64,000 bases of DNA. It comes from Diaporthe sp. PMI_573. Taxonomy: Eukaryota; Ascomycota; Sordariomycetes; Diaporthales; Diaporthaceae. Positions 1-12,622 of this stretch are shown piece by piece. The translations under genes and the position numbers were made by a program. The notes beneath the pieces are model-generated. The model ran no database searches and was not told the DNA's origin. It was given only the letters and a program-made list of their open reading frames with translations. The stretch's first letter is position 1; every line of letters begins with the position of its first letter. The DNA lies in contig JAJTUP010000001.1 in NCBI GenBank assembly GCA_021399435.1, positions 186,001 through 250,000 of the forward strand. Reading direction: 5' to 3'.

Positions 1-120
1 AACATAAAGGAGAATACCAACCACACGAAGGCAACCAACGCCGTCGCCAGGGAGGCATCGGATCACACAGCTGCTTCCTTGTTGCAGGACCAACTGCGCT
101 ACGGAGAGTGTCTGACCACG
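1..120 (-). other. possible 3' portion of a membrane-protein gene cut by the left edge
   Basis: On the minus strand, positions about 57 down to 3 can be read as a strongly hydrophobic stretch (DASLATALVAFVWLVFSFM) that looks like one transmembrane helix. Minus-strand reading further upstream (about 614-190) is open in pieces but I could not join it into a convincing gene. A MARVEL-like small membrane protein is one guess from the helix alone. There is no recognisable domain and the gene would continue beyond base 1, so this is only a pointer. Confidence 0.18.
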
Positions 121-614
121 CTTAGACATCTGAGAGTTAACAATGCCCTATGGTTCAGAATAGATAGGCGAGTGATTCACCACGCATTACTGTTCAACGA
201 CAGAGTGGCAGGGCGAGGCGAGCGCGCCGGTACCGCCAGCAGCTGTAGAAGCGGCAGGCAGATCGGCAGCTCTGGTAAAGGCTGCAACTGGCCAGTTCGG
301 CTTGCTTGGCTCTCTTGCGATTGTTGCCGCGAGGCCTTCCGCTCCGTCTCCCCGTCCTCTCTTATATTGTATTCCAGGATTGGAGAGTTTCCACCCGCCT
401 CGATCTCGGTGAGTTCTGATGCGTCACCCTGTCAACTTTCCACGCTTCCCGCGTCATCCCTAGGGATGCCTAGACCATCTTGCTGTGTTCCCAGAGTCCC
501 TGAATATATGAAATCGGGTATTTCGCTAATGCAAGAGTCCATGACGTTCGACAGGGTCCTCGAACCATTCGCCGCCTTTCGTAATGTCAGAATATTAAGA
601 TTGTAGTCCAACAA

Positions 615-2101
615 GGGTGCAAACCCGAAATTCGGGGACTTTGCTTACACAACTCAACTGCCAGTCAGGCAATCGCTCGGCCTACGGGGCAATAATTGTA
701 CATTGCTGTTCCGCAAACTTTCGTCACACTTGTGTTGTTTTCAGCCTGCGACAAATATTATTAGCAAATACCTACCCTTTTCTACATTGTGAAAGGATTT
801 CCTACCTCCATTTTCCGGTGAGCATGAATGGCTTGGGGCCCGACCATGATCCGGTCCGGGTAATACATGGTCATGTGAAGTCGTGCGAGCTCATGGTGTA
901 TGTAGCCTGTCACTGAATAAATATTACTTAGCACGGGATGAAATACAAAACAGCTAGTCAACCCGCAGACTCACATGCTGAGTTCAGCGCGAATGTGACC
1001 CGCGGAAACACTTGGCCGGCGCTCAAGTCAGGAGTGCCACAGTGCAGTGGCCTAAAGACCGCTGGCTGAGCGAGCCACCAATCCTGCAATTTCCGTTCGA
1101 GCTCACGGTAGGTGTATATGTACAACTAGCTACATTTGCAAGAAGATACTCTGACACACATTTGGGATGTCTAGGTAGGATTTCATAATCACACGCATAT
1201 GTAGGTTTGTTACACAAACTCATCCCCTATCAACATATTAACAACATCTAAAGCCGATCTCGTTCCCGAATTGTGAGTGGTACAAATTGGAACCCACTAT
1301 CCAAGGTGACATGGAGCTTACACGGCTTTCGTGGCCGCCTTCAGAGCTAAGAGTTGGGTGTGATTGAGCTGCATGTAGGTGCTGACATGGTGGGTCCCGC
1401 TGCGGTACAGATACCAAAAATGCGAATTCACGGCCCGGGTCATGGCAGACTTCTTAGTAGAGCTGTCTCAGATTATCATTCCCTCCAAGCATTCCTTGCA
1501 TCCTGCAGCTGTCGACGCGACGGCTCAGCTGGCAGGCATTAGTCCAAAGCACATGCAGGTCTTGGGACACAATGTCACCGAGTGGGTTAGGCGTATCTGC
1601 ATCAAGAACACCCCCAGCTCAAATAGCCTGATTGGGGCCAGCCTGCATAGCACCCCGGGCCACATGCAATATTGTTTGAACAACGGCACTAAAACTTCCA
1701 AGGTTTTTATGCAACGTTCATTCAGACATCTTCTCCCCGTCGATAAACCTGCATCCTCCTTCATCACTACTAAAACAGAGCCTCAGAGTACTCATATGAC
1801 ACACCAGGCCACTGAGGTCATTCCGATTTTTGAAACAGCATGAATTCCTGGAAAATAGCGCTTCACTAGGCTAAACAAATCCATCAAAACTTCCAGGGTA
1901 TGCCCGACTCATCTACCACATCACGATCTTAACCTTGTATGTCATTGCCCTAAAAGTACTAAAAGAATTACTTTCAGTGCTAGACAACTCTTACAAGTGG
2001 GTTTTCTAGGGTACAGGGTTAAGATTAGGCGCATGATTCAGGCCAAGGACCTTCAAAATTGCTACTGTATTGGGTGGGAACACCTGAGGTGTCGACCATC
2101 A
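615..2101. other. intergenic region, nothing recognised
   Basis: About 1.5 kb before the acyltransferase gene. It contains a 154-codon plus-strand reading frame at 1379-1843 that matches no family I know. I see no repeats, RNA genes or clear promoter elements. Confidence 0.4.
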
Positions 2102-3345
2102 ATGACCTCGAGCTTCTCTTGGCCAATTTTGGCCTTTGCGTGCACCGAGATAGGCTTTGTCATTATCTTTGCATTGCTGGCGCTCAGAACCCCTAAGCAG
2201 GCGACGAGGTCTCGTGTGGGCGGACTTCTTATCCTGGCTACTGCAACATATGCCATGGAGAGCTTGATAACACCGCTTTGCCTAAAGAACGGGAGGCCAC
2301 ATTGGGCAGCAGTTCTGACGGCGGTGCTGTGGGTTCAGCTCCTCAACGCGTCCGATCTCCTTCTCCTGCTCGGATTAGACGCTTCTCACAAAACCGACCC
2401 AGAATCAATCATAGGCATCGGCTCCGCCGCAGGGCTTCTCTTGAACTCGCGGCGGGTCGGGACCCTTTGGCAGATTAAGAACATACCATCGACAACGGGA
2501 ATCGGTGCAAAACAACCCTCATCGTTCGTACTTGGACGCATTGCTGTCGTCGCAGTATCTTATCTACTTCTCGACATCATGACCTCTTTCCCACCACCCG
2601 ACCCGGTCATGGTCCGGAGTGACAAAGTGGCTCTTTTCCTATCCGACTGGAGTCTGGACGACGCCATATTCCGCTTGGGAGCCACGGTATCATATTGGTT
2701 CACCACAGCCGTAGTCGTTATAACGGCTAACAATTTCTGCGCGATACTTGCGGTGATGACGGGTCTCAGCCAGCCTGCGGACTGTCCGCCCGCTTTCGGT
2801 TCTTTTTGGGAAGCATACAGTGTCCGCCGGTTTTGGGGGTATGTCTTTCACGCATTGAAATATTAGGTGGCTATATGTCTATATTCTTTGCTAACATCTT
2901 TCTCAATTGTAGCGTCAGTTGGCATCAGATGCTTAGGTCGTCCTTAGCTGGGCATGCAGACCTTTTCATAGACAAAATGTTCCCCTGTTTGCCACGTCAC
3001 TCCACACAGTTTCGACACTTACGTCTGGTGTTTGCTTTCTTTCTGTCTGGCATGATCCACTCGCGAGCCGATCAGCGCCAGGGTGTTCCGAATAATGAGA
3101 ATGGTGCTTTGACCTTCTTTCTTCTGCACGCCGCTGCCATTATTTTGGAGGACGCTTCACGGCCTATCGCCCATTTCTTTCCGTTGCGCTTCCGGTATAT
3201 CATGGGGTATCTATGGGTCTTCATTTTCTTCGTCTGGTCCAGCCCGGTATACATGTATCCCAGCATCAGACTTGGTTACGATGCTGCTGGTTTGCTACCA
3301 GTACGATTCGTCAGCCCATTTCTAAGCAGAAAGTGGCAATTGTAG
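2102..3345 (+). CDS. wax-synthase-type membrane-bound O-acyltransferase
   Basis: Two exons (2102-2838 and 2913-3345) join in frame to give 389 residues. The intron has a GTATGT donor and a TTGTAG acceptor and splits a Gly codon in RRFWG-VSWHQMLR. That RFWG..WHQ.LR block, the following FFLSGMIH segment with its likely catalytic His, and FFLLHAAAIILEDA are hallmarks of the fungal wax-synthase-like family (membrane O-acyltransferases). In fungal terpenoid and meroterpenoid clusters, members of this family acetylate hydroxyls on the scaffold at a membrane. Many hydrophobic helices are visible from residue 5 onward. I chose the ATG at 2102 because it directly precedes the first helix; an in-frame ATG at 2033 would add 23 residues. 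It lies tail-to-tail with the MFS gene at 3649. The acyl donor and acceptor are not known. Confidence 0.82.
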
Positions 3346-3648
3346 CTACACTGTCACGAGAATGCAAAATGTGACGATCTCGAGACATATCTTTTGTCAC
3401 GTTTACGTGAAAAGCTGGAGCTACAAACAAGTAGATTCAAAATATAAATCCAAGAATGTCATACAGAAAATCGAAGTCTGAATCGCACCTCTAAGGAGGG
3501 CCCCGGAGACAGTTACTCATGCGGTGAGAGGAGGCCTTCTTAGCTAATTCCAGGAGCTCTTGCTGGACGGTTTTGCCCCTGTCCTCAAAATAACGTATTG
3601 CTAGTCTGGAAGACTCCACAATATTTGTAGAAAACTAACCACCATCGC

Positions 3649-5962
3649 TCATTTGTAATGCTCACTGCATGCCTCTTCTTCATTTGTGGGCCCTTGACGG
3701 TTTTCAGCCAGCTTCCTTTGCTCCGTAACTACCTTGATGTTCAACCTTTCCATAGCACATGATGCCGGGAACGCGATGCACAACGCGGCGAGAGGCAGAA
3801 TCAGTGTTTGACGGACTGCGATTGCGTATGCATGACGCAACGCCGTCAAGATGTCACTTGATCCGTTGGCCAGAGCTTCAAGCCCGATGGCACCGGCTGA
3901 TGTCACTTGAGCTGGTGTCACAGCACTTGTGTAAACTGGAACGGCCTCGTATAGCTTCCGGATTAGTATATTCTGGCCTATTGCGATCCCAAGAGAACTG
4001 TTCGCCATTAGCTCGCCAGTTCAATTGAATCATACTTGAATGGGCGCATGATCATTTCGCAAGAAAGGGCCTGAGTCGAAATGTAGCTCACCCGGCGAAT
4101 TGAGAGGTGAAGACTGCGATGGCTGCTGAGATTCAGTACCAATGTGCATGCATATCCAAGCGGAATGAGACAGAAGATAGTAGTTCATAACATACCATTG
4201 CCAGTTGCCACATCAGTCGGACTAGTACAGGTTTAGCCTTTGTGGCAGAGCTCACATTTCTATCTATGGACCGGAATTTGACTTACTCGAGGACAGCTTG
4301 GAGGGCCATATAGGGGATCTGCCCACACATTCCCACGCCGAGTCCAGTAACAGCAAGATAGCTTGCCCACTTAGCCGTTGAAGTGTCGATTCCGATAGTT
4401 GTGAGGAGACCGCCACCGACACACGAAACAGCTATGCCTGCAATCATGTACGGTACCTGATCTTGTTAGTCTGTCAGGAGTAACGCAGATGAGGATTGTG
4501 GGGAGTTACTGACGTAGTAACCCCATCGGGTCACCACTGCGCCGGACGTCGCCAGGGCCACTACTTGGGGTACGATGAAAGCCAAATAGCGCACACCGCT
4601 GTCCACGATCGAAACTGTTTACTCCCAGAGTCAGTTTGCACGTTCATTCCATTCGCCTTTCCTCTGGAGCATCACGCATATCGTACGCAAACAGTGGTGG
4701 AAGTTCGAAAACGAACCTTGTTGCACAGATTGAAAGAATATAGGGAAATAGTAACCGTACTGCGTTTGGTGCTGGTTAGCTGCAGATTCAAAGCACTAGT
4801 TGGCGTCATATAATATGGTTGACTCACAACATTCACGGCCATGTAGATGCCAAACAATGCCAATGCGCCCATGCAGATCGAGCGGTTTAGAAAGACTCGG
4901 GGTGGAATGAGAGCGAAGTCCCCCTGCTTCCATTGCCAGATACAAAAGATCATCGACAACACACCAAAACCAATAAAGAGTCCAATGATTTTTGAGTCAC
5001 CCCAGCCATATTTCTGTCCTCCCCAGGTTAGGGCTAAAAGAATGCAGCAAATCAGGGCCAAAAACAACGTCAGCCCAATCATGTCCAAATGCCTCAGCTT
5101 TTCCACAAAAGATTTATTACTATTTGATTTGTTGGATGACTCCGCGAACGGAACGAAGACGAGCACTATAAGGACAACCAGCGCGCCAGCCGGAACGTTG
5201 CTGCAGCCGGGTCTCAGTACCTCATGCTTCACTAGGAGCTTGTTGACTCACATCCAAAAGCACCAACCTAGATTCATACTATTAGTGCCTGGTACTGACC
5301 AATTCCATGGTAAGTGGAGCGGCTCAGAAGTTGTGGCTGTTGTACTTACGCCAAGTGGCATATTGTGTTAAGGCTCCACCGATTACAGGACTGACGGAAA
5401 CACTGATGCCCATGGCACTGATGACTATACCCTGATACATGGGGACTTTGTCCAGTGGGACGGAGTACCCAATGATAGCGAGTGCACCTTGCGCCAGGCC
5501 AGCCGCACCCACCCCGAGAAGAGCACGGCCAAACACAAGGACATTGGATGACGGGGCCGCAGCGCAAACAGTCGATCCCACTGCAGTAAATAAGACTTGT
5601 GCTTAAAGTAGAGGATGCTGATACAGCAGAACGGGACACTCACCTTCAAAGACGAGCAAGGACGCTATGTAAGTAACCTTGGCATTGAAGTATTTGTACA
5701 AAGTCCCAAAACCCGGCTGAAATGCGGTCACTGTCATCAGGTAGGCAGAACCATACCAAGAGACCGCGTTGAGGGACTGGAACTGTGTGGTGATATACGG
5801 AATCGCTACACTGACAATGTTGACGTCAAGGCCAAGTAAAAAGACGCCAAGACAGAGACTGCTAATTACGATACCTAATCGCCATGACTGTAGGTGGTAG
5901 TTGAATGTGGTAGTGCCTTGCACAGGGACCTCGGTCGCAACCTGTGACTTTTCAGCTGACAT
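3649..5962 (-). CDS. MFS transporter, DHA2 (14-TMS drug:H+ antiporter type)
   Basis: Ten exons on the minus strand rebuild to 557 residues with every phase consistent: 5962-5644, 5580-5350, 5267-5252, 5200-4828, 4771-4717, 4614-4514, 4456-4287, 4221-4196, 4125-4092 and 3997-3649. Motifs include FLLGLDVNIVSVAIPYI in helix 1, VSWYGSAYLMT, GRALLGVGAAGLAQGAL, the motif-C-like ISVSVSPVIGGALTQYATWRWCFWIN, SGVRYLAFIVPQ and a late DVATGN block, all typical of DHA2 exporters. The third exon is only 16 nt and carries the WCFW part of a conserved motif; exons 8 and 9 are 26 and 34 nt. It is probably a plasma-membrane efflux pump for a toxic metabolite, and its position between acyltransferase and P450 genes suggests it exports the local product. 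Substrate is inference. Confidence 0.9.
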
Positions 5963-7148
5963 GGCTTATACAAAATGACTCGTTGGTTCAAATGGGTGGA
6001 CTTGGGTGTGGGAAAGAGTTGGGCGAAGAAAAGAATTGCGGCGCTGGAGGGATGAGAAACCAAGCTTAGATGACACTTTGCAGGAATACGCTTCTAAACA
6101 CCTCCCGAGGTCTAGTCATGCAGGTATCACAATTTTCAGTGGGAGACTAAGGTAACGGAAAGATTTTGGAATCAGGCTGCGCCGTATCACTGCAGACAAA
6201 CCAGACGCAATTCGAAGCACGATATCCTGGCATCTCCTAGCGCATTCAGGGTTCCAATGACAGAAGGAAGCGGCACGCTGTGCGACCCTTACATCCGGCT
6301 GGCCTTTGAAGTCCTGAGTACTTCCTGTCCCCTCAGCCATCACTGCGCAAGTTACATTCGCCCGGGATTTGTGACAAATGACTGGTCACACGATAGTCGC
6401 CCTTTTAGCACTCAGCAATTCCTCCAGCCGGGCCTTCGCATTAAATATGCTCTGCACACCCTCGTCCTCTTTGTCCTGTCACAGCAGCGTGTTGTGACAC
6501 TCTGCAGGGGGTAGAGCCTGATCGGCCTCTTCGATGAGTCGTCGTAGATATTACCAGGGACGTCGTCCAAACCAACATGGGGGCAAAACCGGACGCCACT
6601 GGGCTCTGATCTTAATGCGAGAGGGCTACAAATATTGTTCACCGGTCTTGGGTCGTGTGAAAAGGGCGATTTGAGTAAGACAAGCTGCGCCGCCCCCCTT
6701 TCCCGTCAGGAGCCTTCTATCTGCGGCTTGCCTAGAGGTGGATATTGAATGATCCCCAGTCCTTCAGACCTGGAGCATCAATATTGGCCAGGATTCTATG
6801 GGTACACTGTTCGGAGTCAAAGTTCATGGCGCATTCGATAACGCAGGGCGAAATGTGGCATGAAGAGGTGATTGCACATGATCGTCGTTCAAAAAATTAC
6901 AAGATTCCAAACAGCACGCTTCGGTGCTACTGGTGAGCCCATCAACTTCATGTGCACGTATTATTGCGAAAATCTAGACTTAGAATTGCCACTGCCAAAC
7001 TTTCCCATTTCTTAGATCCACCGATTCAGAATTGCAAGCATCCTTCATTCACAACTTGACTACAAAACTCCTGCTTGTATCTCATTCCTTGTGAGCTGCG
7101 GTGCCGGTGCGTCTCAACTTTCTTGGTGATCTTGCGGCGGCGAGCCCC
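5963..7148. other. intergenic region, nothing recognised
   Basis: About 1.2 kb upstream of the DHA2 transporter (which reads away to the left) and downstream of the rhodopsin-domain gene. Only short frames with no family resemblance are present. The MFS promoter must lie in its left part, but I see no clear TATA element. Confidence 0.4.
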
Positions 7149-8691
7149 TTAACCGCGACTCCCTGGTGCGCTCGGCCGGGATGACGCATTTGTCTCCGCG
7201 CCATGGAGCTCTCTAAGCTGTCGGTGATACTCCGCGTCGACTGACTCAATCTTCGAGAAGTTTGACACATCCGCCATCAATGTTGTCTGCTGCGACGTAG
7301 ACCGGTGGAACCTGCGTATGAACGTCCGCAAGCCCGATATGTTGGCACCGGGAACTCCAGGGAGGCCTGGAGGCCCGGAATCTTTCCCCTGGGCTCGTGA
7401 CATCAGATCTTCTTTGTGCTTTTTGAGGAGATTCCATGAGGAAAGAAGCCTCGTAGCGACAACTTTGATTGGGGCGGTGAACGCAGGCATGCAGCTGCAG
7501 ATGATCGCGATGTTGACCTCGCAGATACTGGATTGGATGTTTAGCATTATCGCGACGCAGACAGGAATCGAAAAATACAAATCATCACCATTGTAGCCCC
7601 AAGCCCAACTTACCTGTACATGTATACTAGAGTATCGTTGTAAGTTATGTCATCATGGGACAGCTTGTATCGTTGGGCCAACCCAGCGGCTGAGCACCCG
7701 CATGCACTACGTTCAGGGATCCACATTAGAGTGCAATCTGCCAAAATCATAATCATGGGGGGGGGGGGGTAAACTCACGCTAGACCGGTCAGGAAAATAG
7801 CCATGACACCGAACTTGTGCTTTCTGTTCAGGTTCAAAGTCGACACCAGTCGTACAGGGATGGCAATGATGTAAATATCGACGATGGTTCCAAACCACCC
7901 TGCGGCTAGTGACGCTTGGATACTTACTGCGACCCACTCGTGCGTCGCGCTTTGCAGCCAAGTCCGTCCATGGTTTGGAACGCAAAGGGCCAGTAACACG
8001 ATATCGAGGACAGTATAAAATAGCAGAACAGCTGCTAGGCCAATCCAAATTGCTATTCGTGCCCACGGAACAGGTTTGAAAATCTTCAAGTAAAATACCA
8101 AGATCGACAGTTTGATAAACATGGTTGCGAGGTGTGAGAGCACGGAGCTTGTAAAGGTATCACGGACGAAACTGTTGGTGGCCTGTGACAACGGAACATC
8201 CCATTGATGCCTGCCCAGTGGACTTCCGAGACCTGTGAACCAGAGATCAGATGATTTTAGTAGAACATTACTTGTGTGGGACGTGGTCATACGTGGTAGG
8301 ATAATTGCACAATATGCAACTGTTATTGCCTGGGGGTCCGGTCAGTCTTATGGAGGGAACTTTTCTCCGTTGCTGAATTGCCCGAGGATACAGACTGTTG
8401 CGACTATGCAGATTACTGGGATACTGTTCAGCAACATGATTTGGAAACTCTCAAACGGGGAGACGATGTCATTCGACTATACCTACCATCGTCTAAACCG
8501 AGAGCACGAGTCAGCTTGGCGCGAGTTCCAATGCGACAAAGTAGAGCAGCTATTGCCAAGGGAAGTAGTACGTAGATTCCGACCCTTGGTATGTAGCCCA
8601 CGGATTCTGGATCAATGAAGTTCGGGGTGACGCCATCTGGCGGCATGCCGGAAGGAATTTGAGACGGGTCTTGAAGATTGGAAACAGACAT
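7149..8691 (-). CDS. rhodopsin-domain (PTH11-type) seven-helix membrane protein
   Basis: Six exons rebuild to 402 residues with consistent phases: 8691-8487, 8415-8396, 8329-8272, 8232-7779, 7706-7614 and 7527-7149. The core has the fungal rhodopsin-domain pattern: a first helix YVLLPLAIAALLCRIGTRA followed by LDD, then FIKLSILVFYLKIF, a helix ending FGVMAIFLTGLAAC, and the characteristic ICEVNIAIICSCMPAF before a hydrophilic tail. The second exon (20 nt) and its flanking introns are my weakest calls. Family members are poorly characterised fungal membrane proteins related to PTH11 receptors and are common near secondary-metabolite genes; function is unknown. One intron holds a run of 13 C on the coding strand (G at 7757-7769). 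Confidence 0.78.
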
Positions 8692-8772
8692 GGTGGCCGA
8701 AAATATTGAGCAGGCTTGCAGCTGCAAGTAACTGATAACTTCTAGTTGAATCTGCCTCCAACGTCCAGATGA

Positions 8773-8780
8773 TATATAAG
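8773..8780 (-). promoter_or_regulatory. TATA-like element upstream of the rhodopsin-domain gene
   Basis: The minus strand reads CTTATATATC here, about 85 bp before the ATG at 8691. Position and sequence fit a TATA box; there is no other support. Confidence 0.35.
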
Positions 8781-8781
8781 C

Positions 8782-10009
8782 AGAAAATATGGGGAAGGCT
8801 TTATTGGCGTGTCGAAACCAGAAGAGGACGCAGATAGGGGAATGCAAAAATGATAAAAGAGATCACCATGCGGCTTGGTTCTCTCGAAGATTTTGCAGCT
8901 CCGTGGGCGCATACTTGCGCCTCAAGCACAGCCTCCAAAGAAACAGCAGCCCCCAGGTCTCACGGGCACACCATTATTTCCCCTGTGATACCTTCCTCTA
9001 TTGGCCTGACGGCAACTCCAGAAGCCCTGTCGGAGTTGCCCGGAGGCCTGGTCTGGACGAGTAGCGAGGTCGAGCGTTGCTGAAAATAGACATGAACGAA
9101 CATCACACGTCTGCAGCCTGCGGTGGTCACTTCCATCAAAGAAAACAACGCATCTTGGGCGCTGGTGCCTGATTTCTCTGCGATTGATTATGCTTCCTGC
9201 AATGCGACCCCACAATGTGAACGACACATTGTTGTGGAACCGCATACAACTGTTCAGGAACGTGCCACAACTTGACTACAGCCTGCTCCTCTTCGCCGAG
9301 AAAAGGCATAAAACGCTATCATGTTCTCAAAAGGTCGACATTAGATTGGACAGCAGTGTAAGGATCGCCATCTGGCGCACACAGCAATGACACCCTCCAT
9401 CAATACCGTGGAGGCCGGGAAAGTGACCCTACACTCACAAGGCCTGACCAGCTCCCAGCGCCCATATTTGCCCAACATTCTCAGGCCAACTGCAGCGACT
9501 AGTCTCCACACAATCACACTGCATGCAGTACTCAGCTTCTTCAGGCCAAGGAGCCAATGGAAACCAAATTTGCGTCTTCGCAGCCAAGTGGATATGGGGG
9601 GAGTTCCCATAGGATGTGCTGAGTAAAATTGCAGCCTCATCTCATCATCGCATGACATACCTGTCCGGATTCGGACGAATCATGACCTTGAGCCTTTCGG
9701 TGGCGAAGGGCGGCGCCAGGGTCATTTTGAGCTATCCTTGAGCATGGGCGGCCACCTGCTCAGGCAGCCCAGTCATTTCTGAAGTCGTATGAGTTTCAGT
9801 TCCTTCAATGCCGGCTCCAGAAACGGGAGAGGCGTGCTAAGTCAAGCTATGTGGTGTCTACGTAACTTGGTGGCGCTGCCATTGGTTGTCACTGGAATGA
9901 AGTTGGGTTCAGTGATTACGATTAGACAATGAAACATCTCTAGTACTAGACAGGTTTTACTGATGCTGTGGGACTGTGCGGCCACCAGAATCACTCCGGA
10001 ACCGAGACC
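8782..10009. other. intergenic region, nothing recognised
   Basis: About 1.2 kb between two minus-strand genes. Overlapping frames on both strands around 8850-9245 and 9341-9658 have no recognisable domain and look like chance. Confidence 0.4.
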
Positions 10010-11343
10010 TCAATTATTTGTCGTCGCCTTCAGCTTGCTCTCCTCCTCCAAAAACCACTTTCCCGCCCTGGCCACACCTTCCTCTATAGTCACCTTTGGC
10101 TTGTAACCAAGAACCTTCTTCGCCTTTTCTATGTTGAAAGTACGGTGAATGACAGTCATGCGTACAGCCTGCCGAGTCACCAAGGGAACCCGTTGACCCC
10201 ATGTCACTGCCCATGTATACCATTCGGCGACAAGAGCAAATAGATAGGCAACCCACACAGGTATGACCTTGATATCCTCATCCCTGACAGGGCATCCAAC
10301 GGATGCTGCGATGGCTCTATTGTAGTCCCAGAACAGTATGTGCTCGTCGTTGCTGATGAAGAACGCTTCACCATCAATGCGCGTCTCCCAAGCCGCTGCG
10401 GGCTTGCCGAAAGCTCGAAGTAGACCTTGCGCAACGAGAAGCTGAGCGTCTACAAGGTTGGAGACATAAGTGACATCGAAGAGGTTCTGGCCCGGGCCAA
10501 CTGAAGAGATTGAAGATCAACATTCCATGTTTCTAAGCCGAGGGAGAAGGGCCCGAGGGAAACAAAGCAAAAAGTCTTTGAAATTAGCCTGTCCCGCGAG
10601 ACTTTTCTTCCATGTCTCATGCCGGAAAACTGAACATAAGGCTCTTGAGCGGTTTCCCTTCAAGGCCTATGACTAGTTAGGGAAGAAGAGCCAGAAGACG
10701 TTGACTCACTCTGTAGGTGGGCCTTTCCCTTGCGCGCGTTGGCAGCAATTTTGGCAAACGTGGTGCAGTCCCTCTCCCCAAACGCCGATGCTGGACGTAT
10801 AGATGCCGTCAACAATGATGAGTCTCCATCACAGCGGTTGGCAGCGAGAATGTCGGCTTCGGCTTCCGCTTTAGACAGGGTATAGGACCACTTTTGGACC
10901 GGATATTTGAGAATGGGCCAGCTTTCATCACCATTCACCAAGTCACTATGATTATCATGAATGACAGACGATGATGAGGTATAGATGAATGCTTGAACTG
11001 TTCCGATGGTCTTGGCGGCAGTGAGGAGGTTGCGGGTGCCAATGACGTTCACCCTGTGGTATAGGGCAGGCCTGAGTTTCGCAGGGTCAGGACTGGCAAC
11101 ATGGAAAACCGTTCTCGCCTTACAATCGCGAAACACGGCTTCAACCTCAGAAGTGGATGAGATGTCACAAGTGTGGTACGTGGCACCGGGTATGTGGTTG
11201 GTATGGCTTATGTCCAAAACATGAACCTCTGCCTTGGGCTCCACTTCCAAAATTCTGCTGACAATATGGGATCCGATGAACCCACCCCCGCCAGTGACAA
11301 TGACCGGGCTAAGTGAATGGACTTTCGTGGTGGAGGCTGCCAT
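10010..11343 (-). CDS. 3-beta-hydroxysteroid dehydrogenase / ERG26-like SDR
   Basis: Two exons (11343-10710 and 10500-10010) join at an ATT codon to give 374 residues. The extended-SDR features are clear: the NAD(P)-binding TGGGGFIGSHIV at residues 17-28, a TSSSSV serine block near 122-127, and the catalytic Tyr154-x-x-x-Lys158 in WSYTLSKAEAE. The second exon begins IGPGQNLFDVTYVSNLVDA, the block typical of sterol-4-alpha-carboxylate 3-dehydrogenases and 3-beta-HSDs. The end carries FNIEKAKKVLGYKPKVTIEEG, also typical of the family. Expected chemistry is oxidation of a 3-beta-hydroxyl to a ketone, possibly with decarboxylation, on a sterol or terpenoid. It could be a housekeeping ERG26 copy, but its place beside P450s, an acyltransferase and an exporter suggests a pathway paralogue. 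Confidence 0.85.
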
Positions 11344-12622
11344 GGTGATGTTGTCCGTTTAGAAAGGCTGGGATGAACCAGGCTAGAATGTGGACAGAAG
11401 GGAGAGGGGAATGATGCTTGGTCTGCAGGCTATTTGTGCTTACCATGCTTATGACATGTGACCGGCTTTAGCACCTGAGTTACAAGCTTTGACCTTGGAA
11501 GCAGTGCACAGCACGTCTGTAAGGTTCTAACTAGCTTTGCGTGTTCCACAGGCGCGTGAAACAAGCCATTCCGGCCACTTGCATGATGGGTGGGTCGCTT
11601 AACTCTCAGATTCGCTGAATGACTTGACCGGCTGTGCGGGGCGTTTGTGGCACATGGTAGCCTGCTGAAGTACAAAGTACCAACGGCCACACCAACAGAT
11701 CTGAACAACAATGATTGCACAGAACTTATGCGAAGTAATAAGACAACGTTGGTACTTGGTCCAAGTCCTTTTGTTTTTCCTTTCCCTTTTGGCCTATCGA
11801 CCTCGGGATCCACTCCGGCGAGCCCATAGAGCCTCATACTTGTCCACTTCAACCTGCTGAATTCTGATGAGGTTGCAGTAGGATGCTGTGTAACGCGATT
11901 CATCTGGGTAATTGGCCCCCAAGGTGCGGCCAGACCTTTCAAAATAGATATTTCAGGTTTATTCTCGGTAAAGGCTTCTCCGGCGGCAAGACATGGCCCA
12001 ATCGCTTTACACACTTCAGAAATGCGTTGGACACCATGGATAAGAGCTGCATAATTCTGCTTGTGCAAATGTAGTATTGTAACGGTCACAATCCTAGCCC
12101 CCAATGATTGCCTTCCCTGAAACATCGCAATACTTGTTGATTCGTCAGTTTTCTACTAGTTCATGATAGAAAATGACAGCATTGTTGCATTCTGGTCATG
12201 TCCTCCATGAAATATTAGATTCGCTGGGATCCAATGGTCTCTGGCCAGACTAAGAGGAGTACAATGTAACGTGCAGGTGGCTCACGTTCATGGTGTGTTC
12301 GTAATGGCGTTGACTGAGATCTTGCAAGGATTCTGGATGCGTTCTGGGCCAGCATTGCCAGGCATCACGGATTAACTGCATTGAATTCCCGCTGGTGTCA
12401 TTCCCAAAGTGCATTATTATTGGAGTCTCATGTGCAGAAGTCCTCTGCGAAAGGGGGGCAAAGGCAACCTTTGCTTGTCTGCACCAGTGGCAAATATTGT
12501 GAGGGCCCAAGATATAGGTGTTATATGTCGTTCCTAGCTTACAACCATAGCAAGTGAGAAAGTCGCACTGTACTCATTTCTATCTCATCTTGAGTGATCA
12601 GCATAGCCAAATTTCGCCTCCC
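11344..12622. other. divergent intergenic region
   Basis: About 1.3 kb between the dehydrogenase (reading left) and the first P450 (reading right), so it should contain both promoters. A 231-codon minus-strand frame at 11430-12125 spans much of it but has no domain, and I treat it as chance. No convincing factor sites seen. Confidence 0.45.

Noticed and set aside
1379..1843. 154-codon plus-strand frame; one segment loosely recalled a tyrosine-recombinase C-terminus
   Set aside because: The catalytic Arg is missing and the likeness is confined to a few residues.
11430..12125. 231-codon minus-strand open frame between the SDR and P450 1
   Set aside because: No domain, no plausible composition, and it fills the shared promoter region; probably chance.
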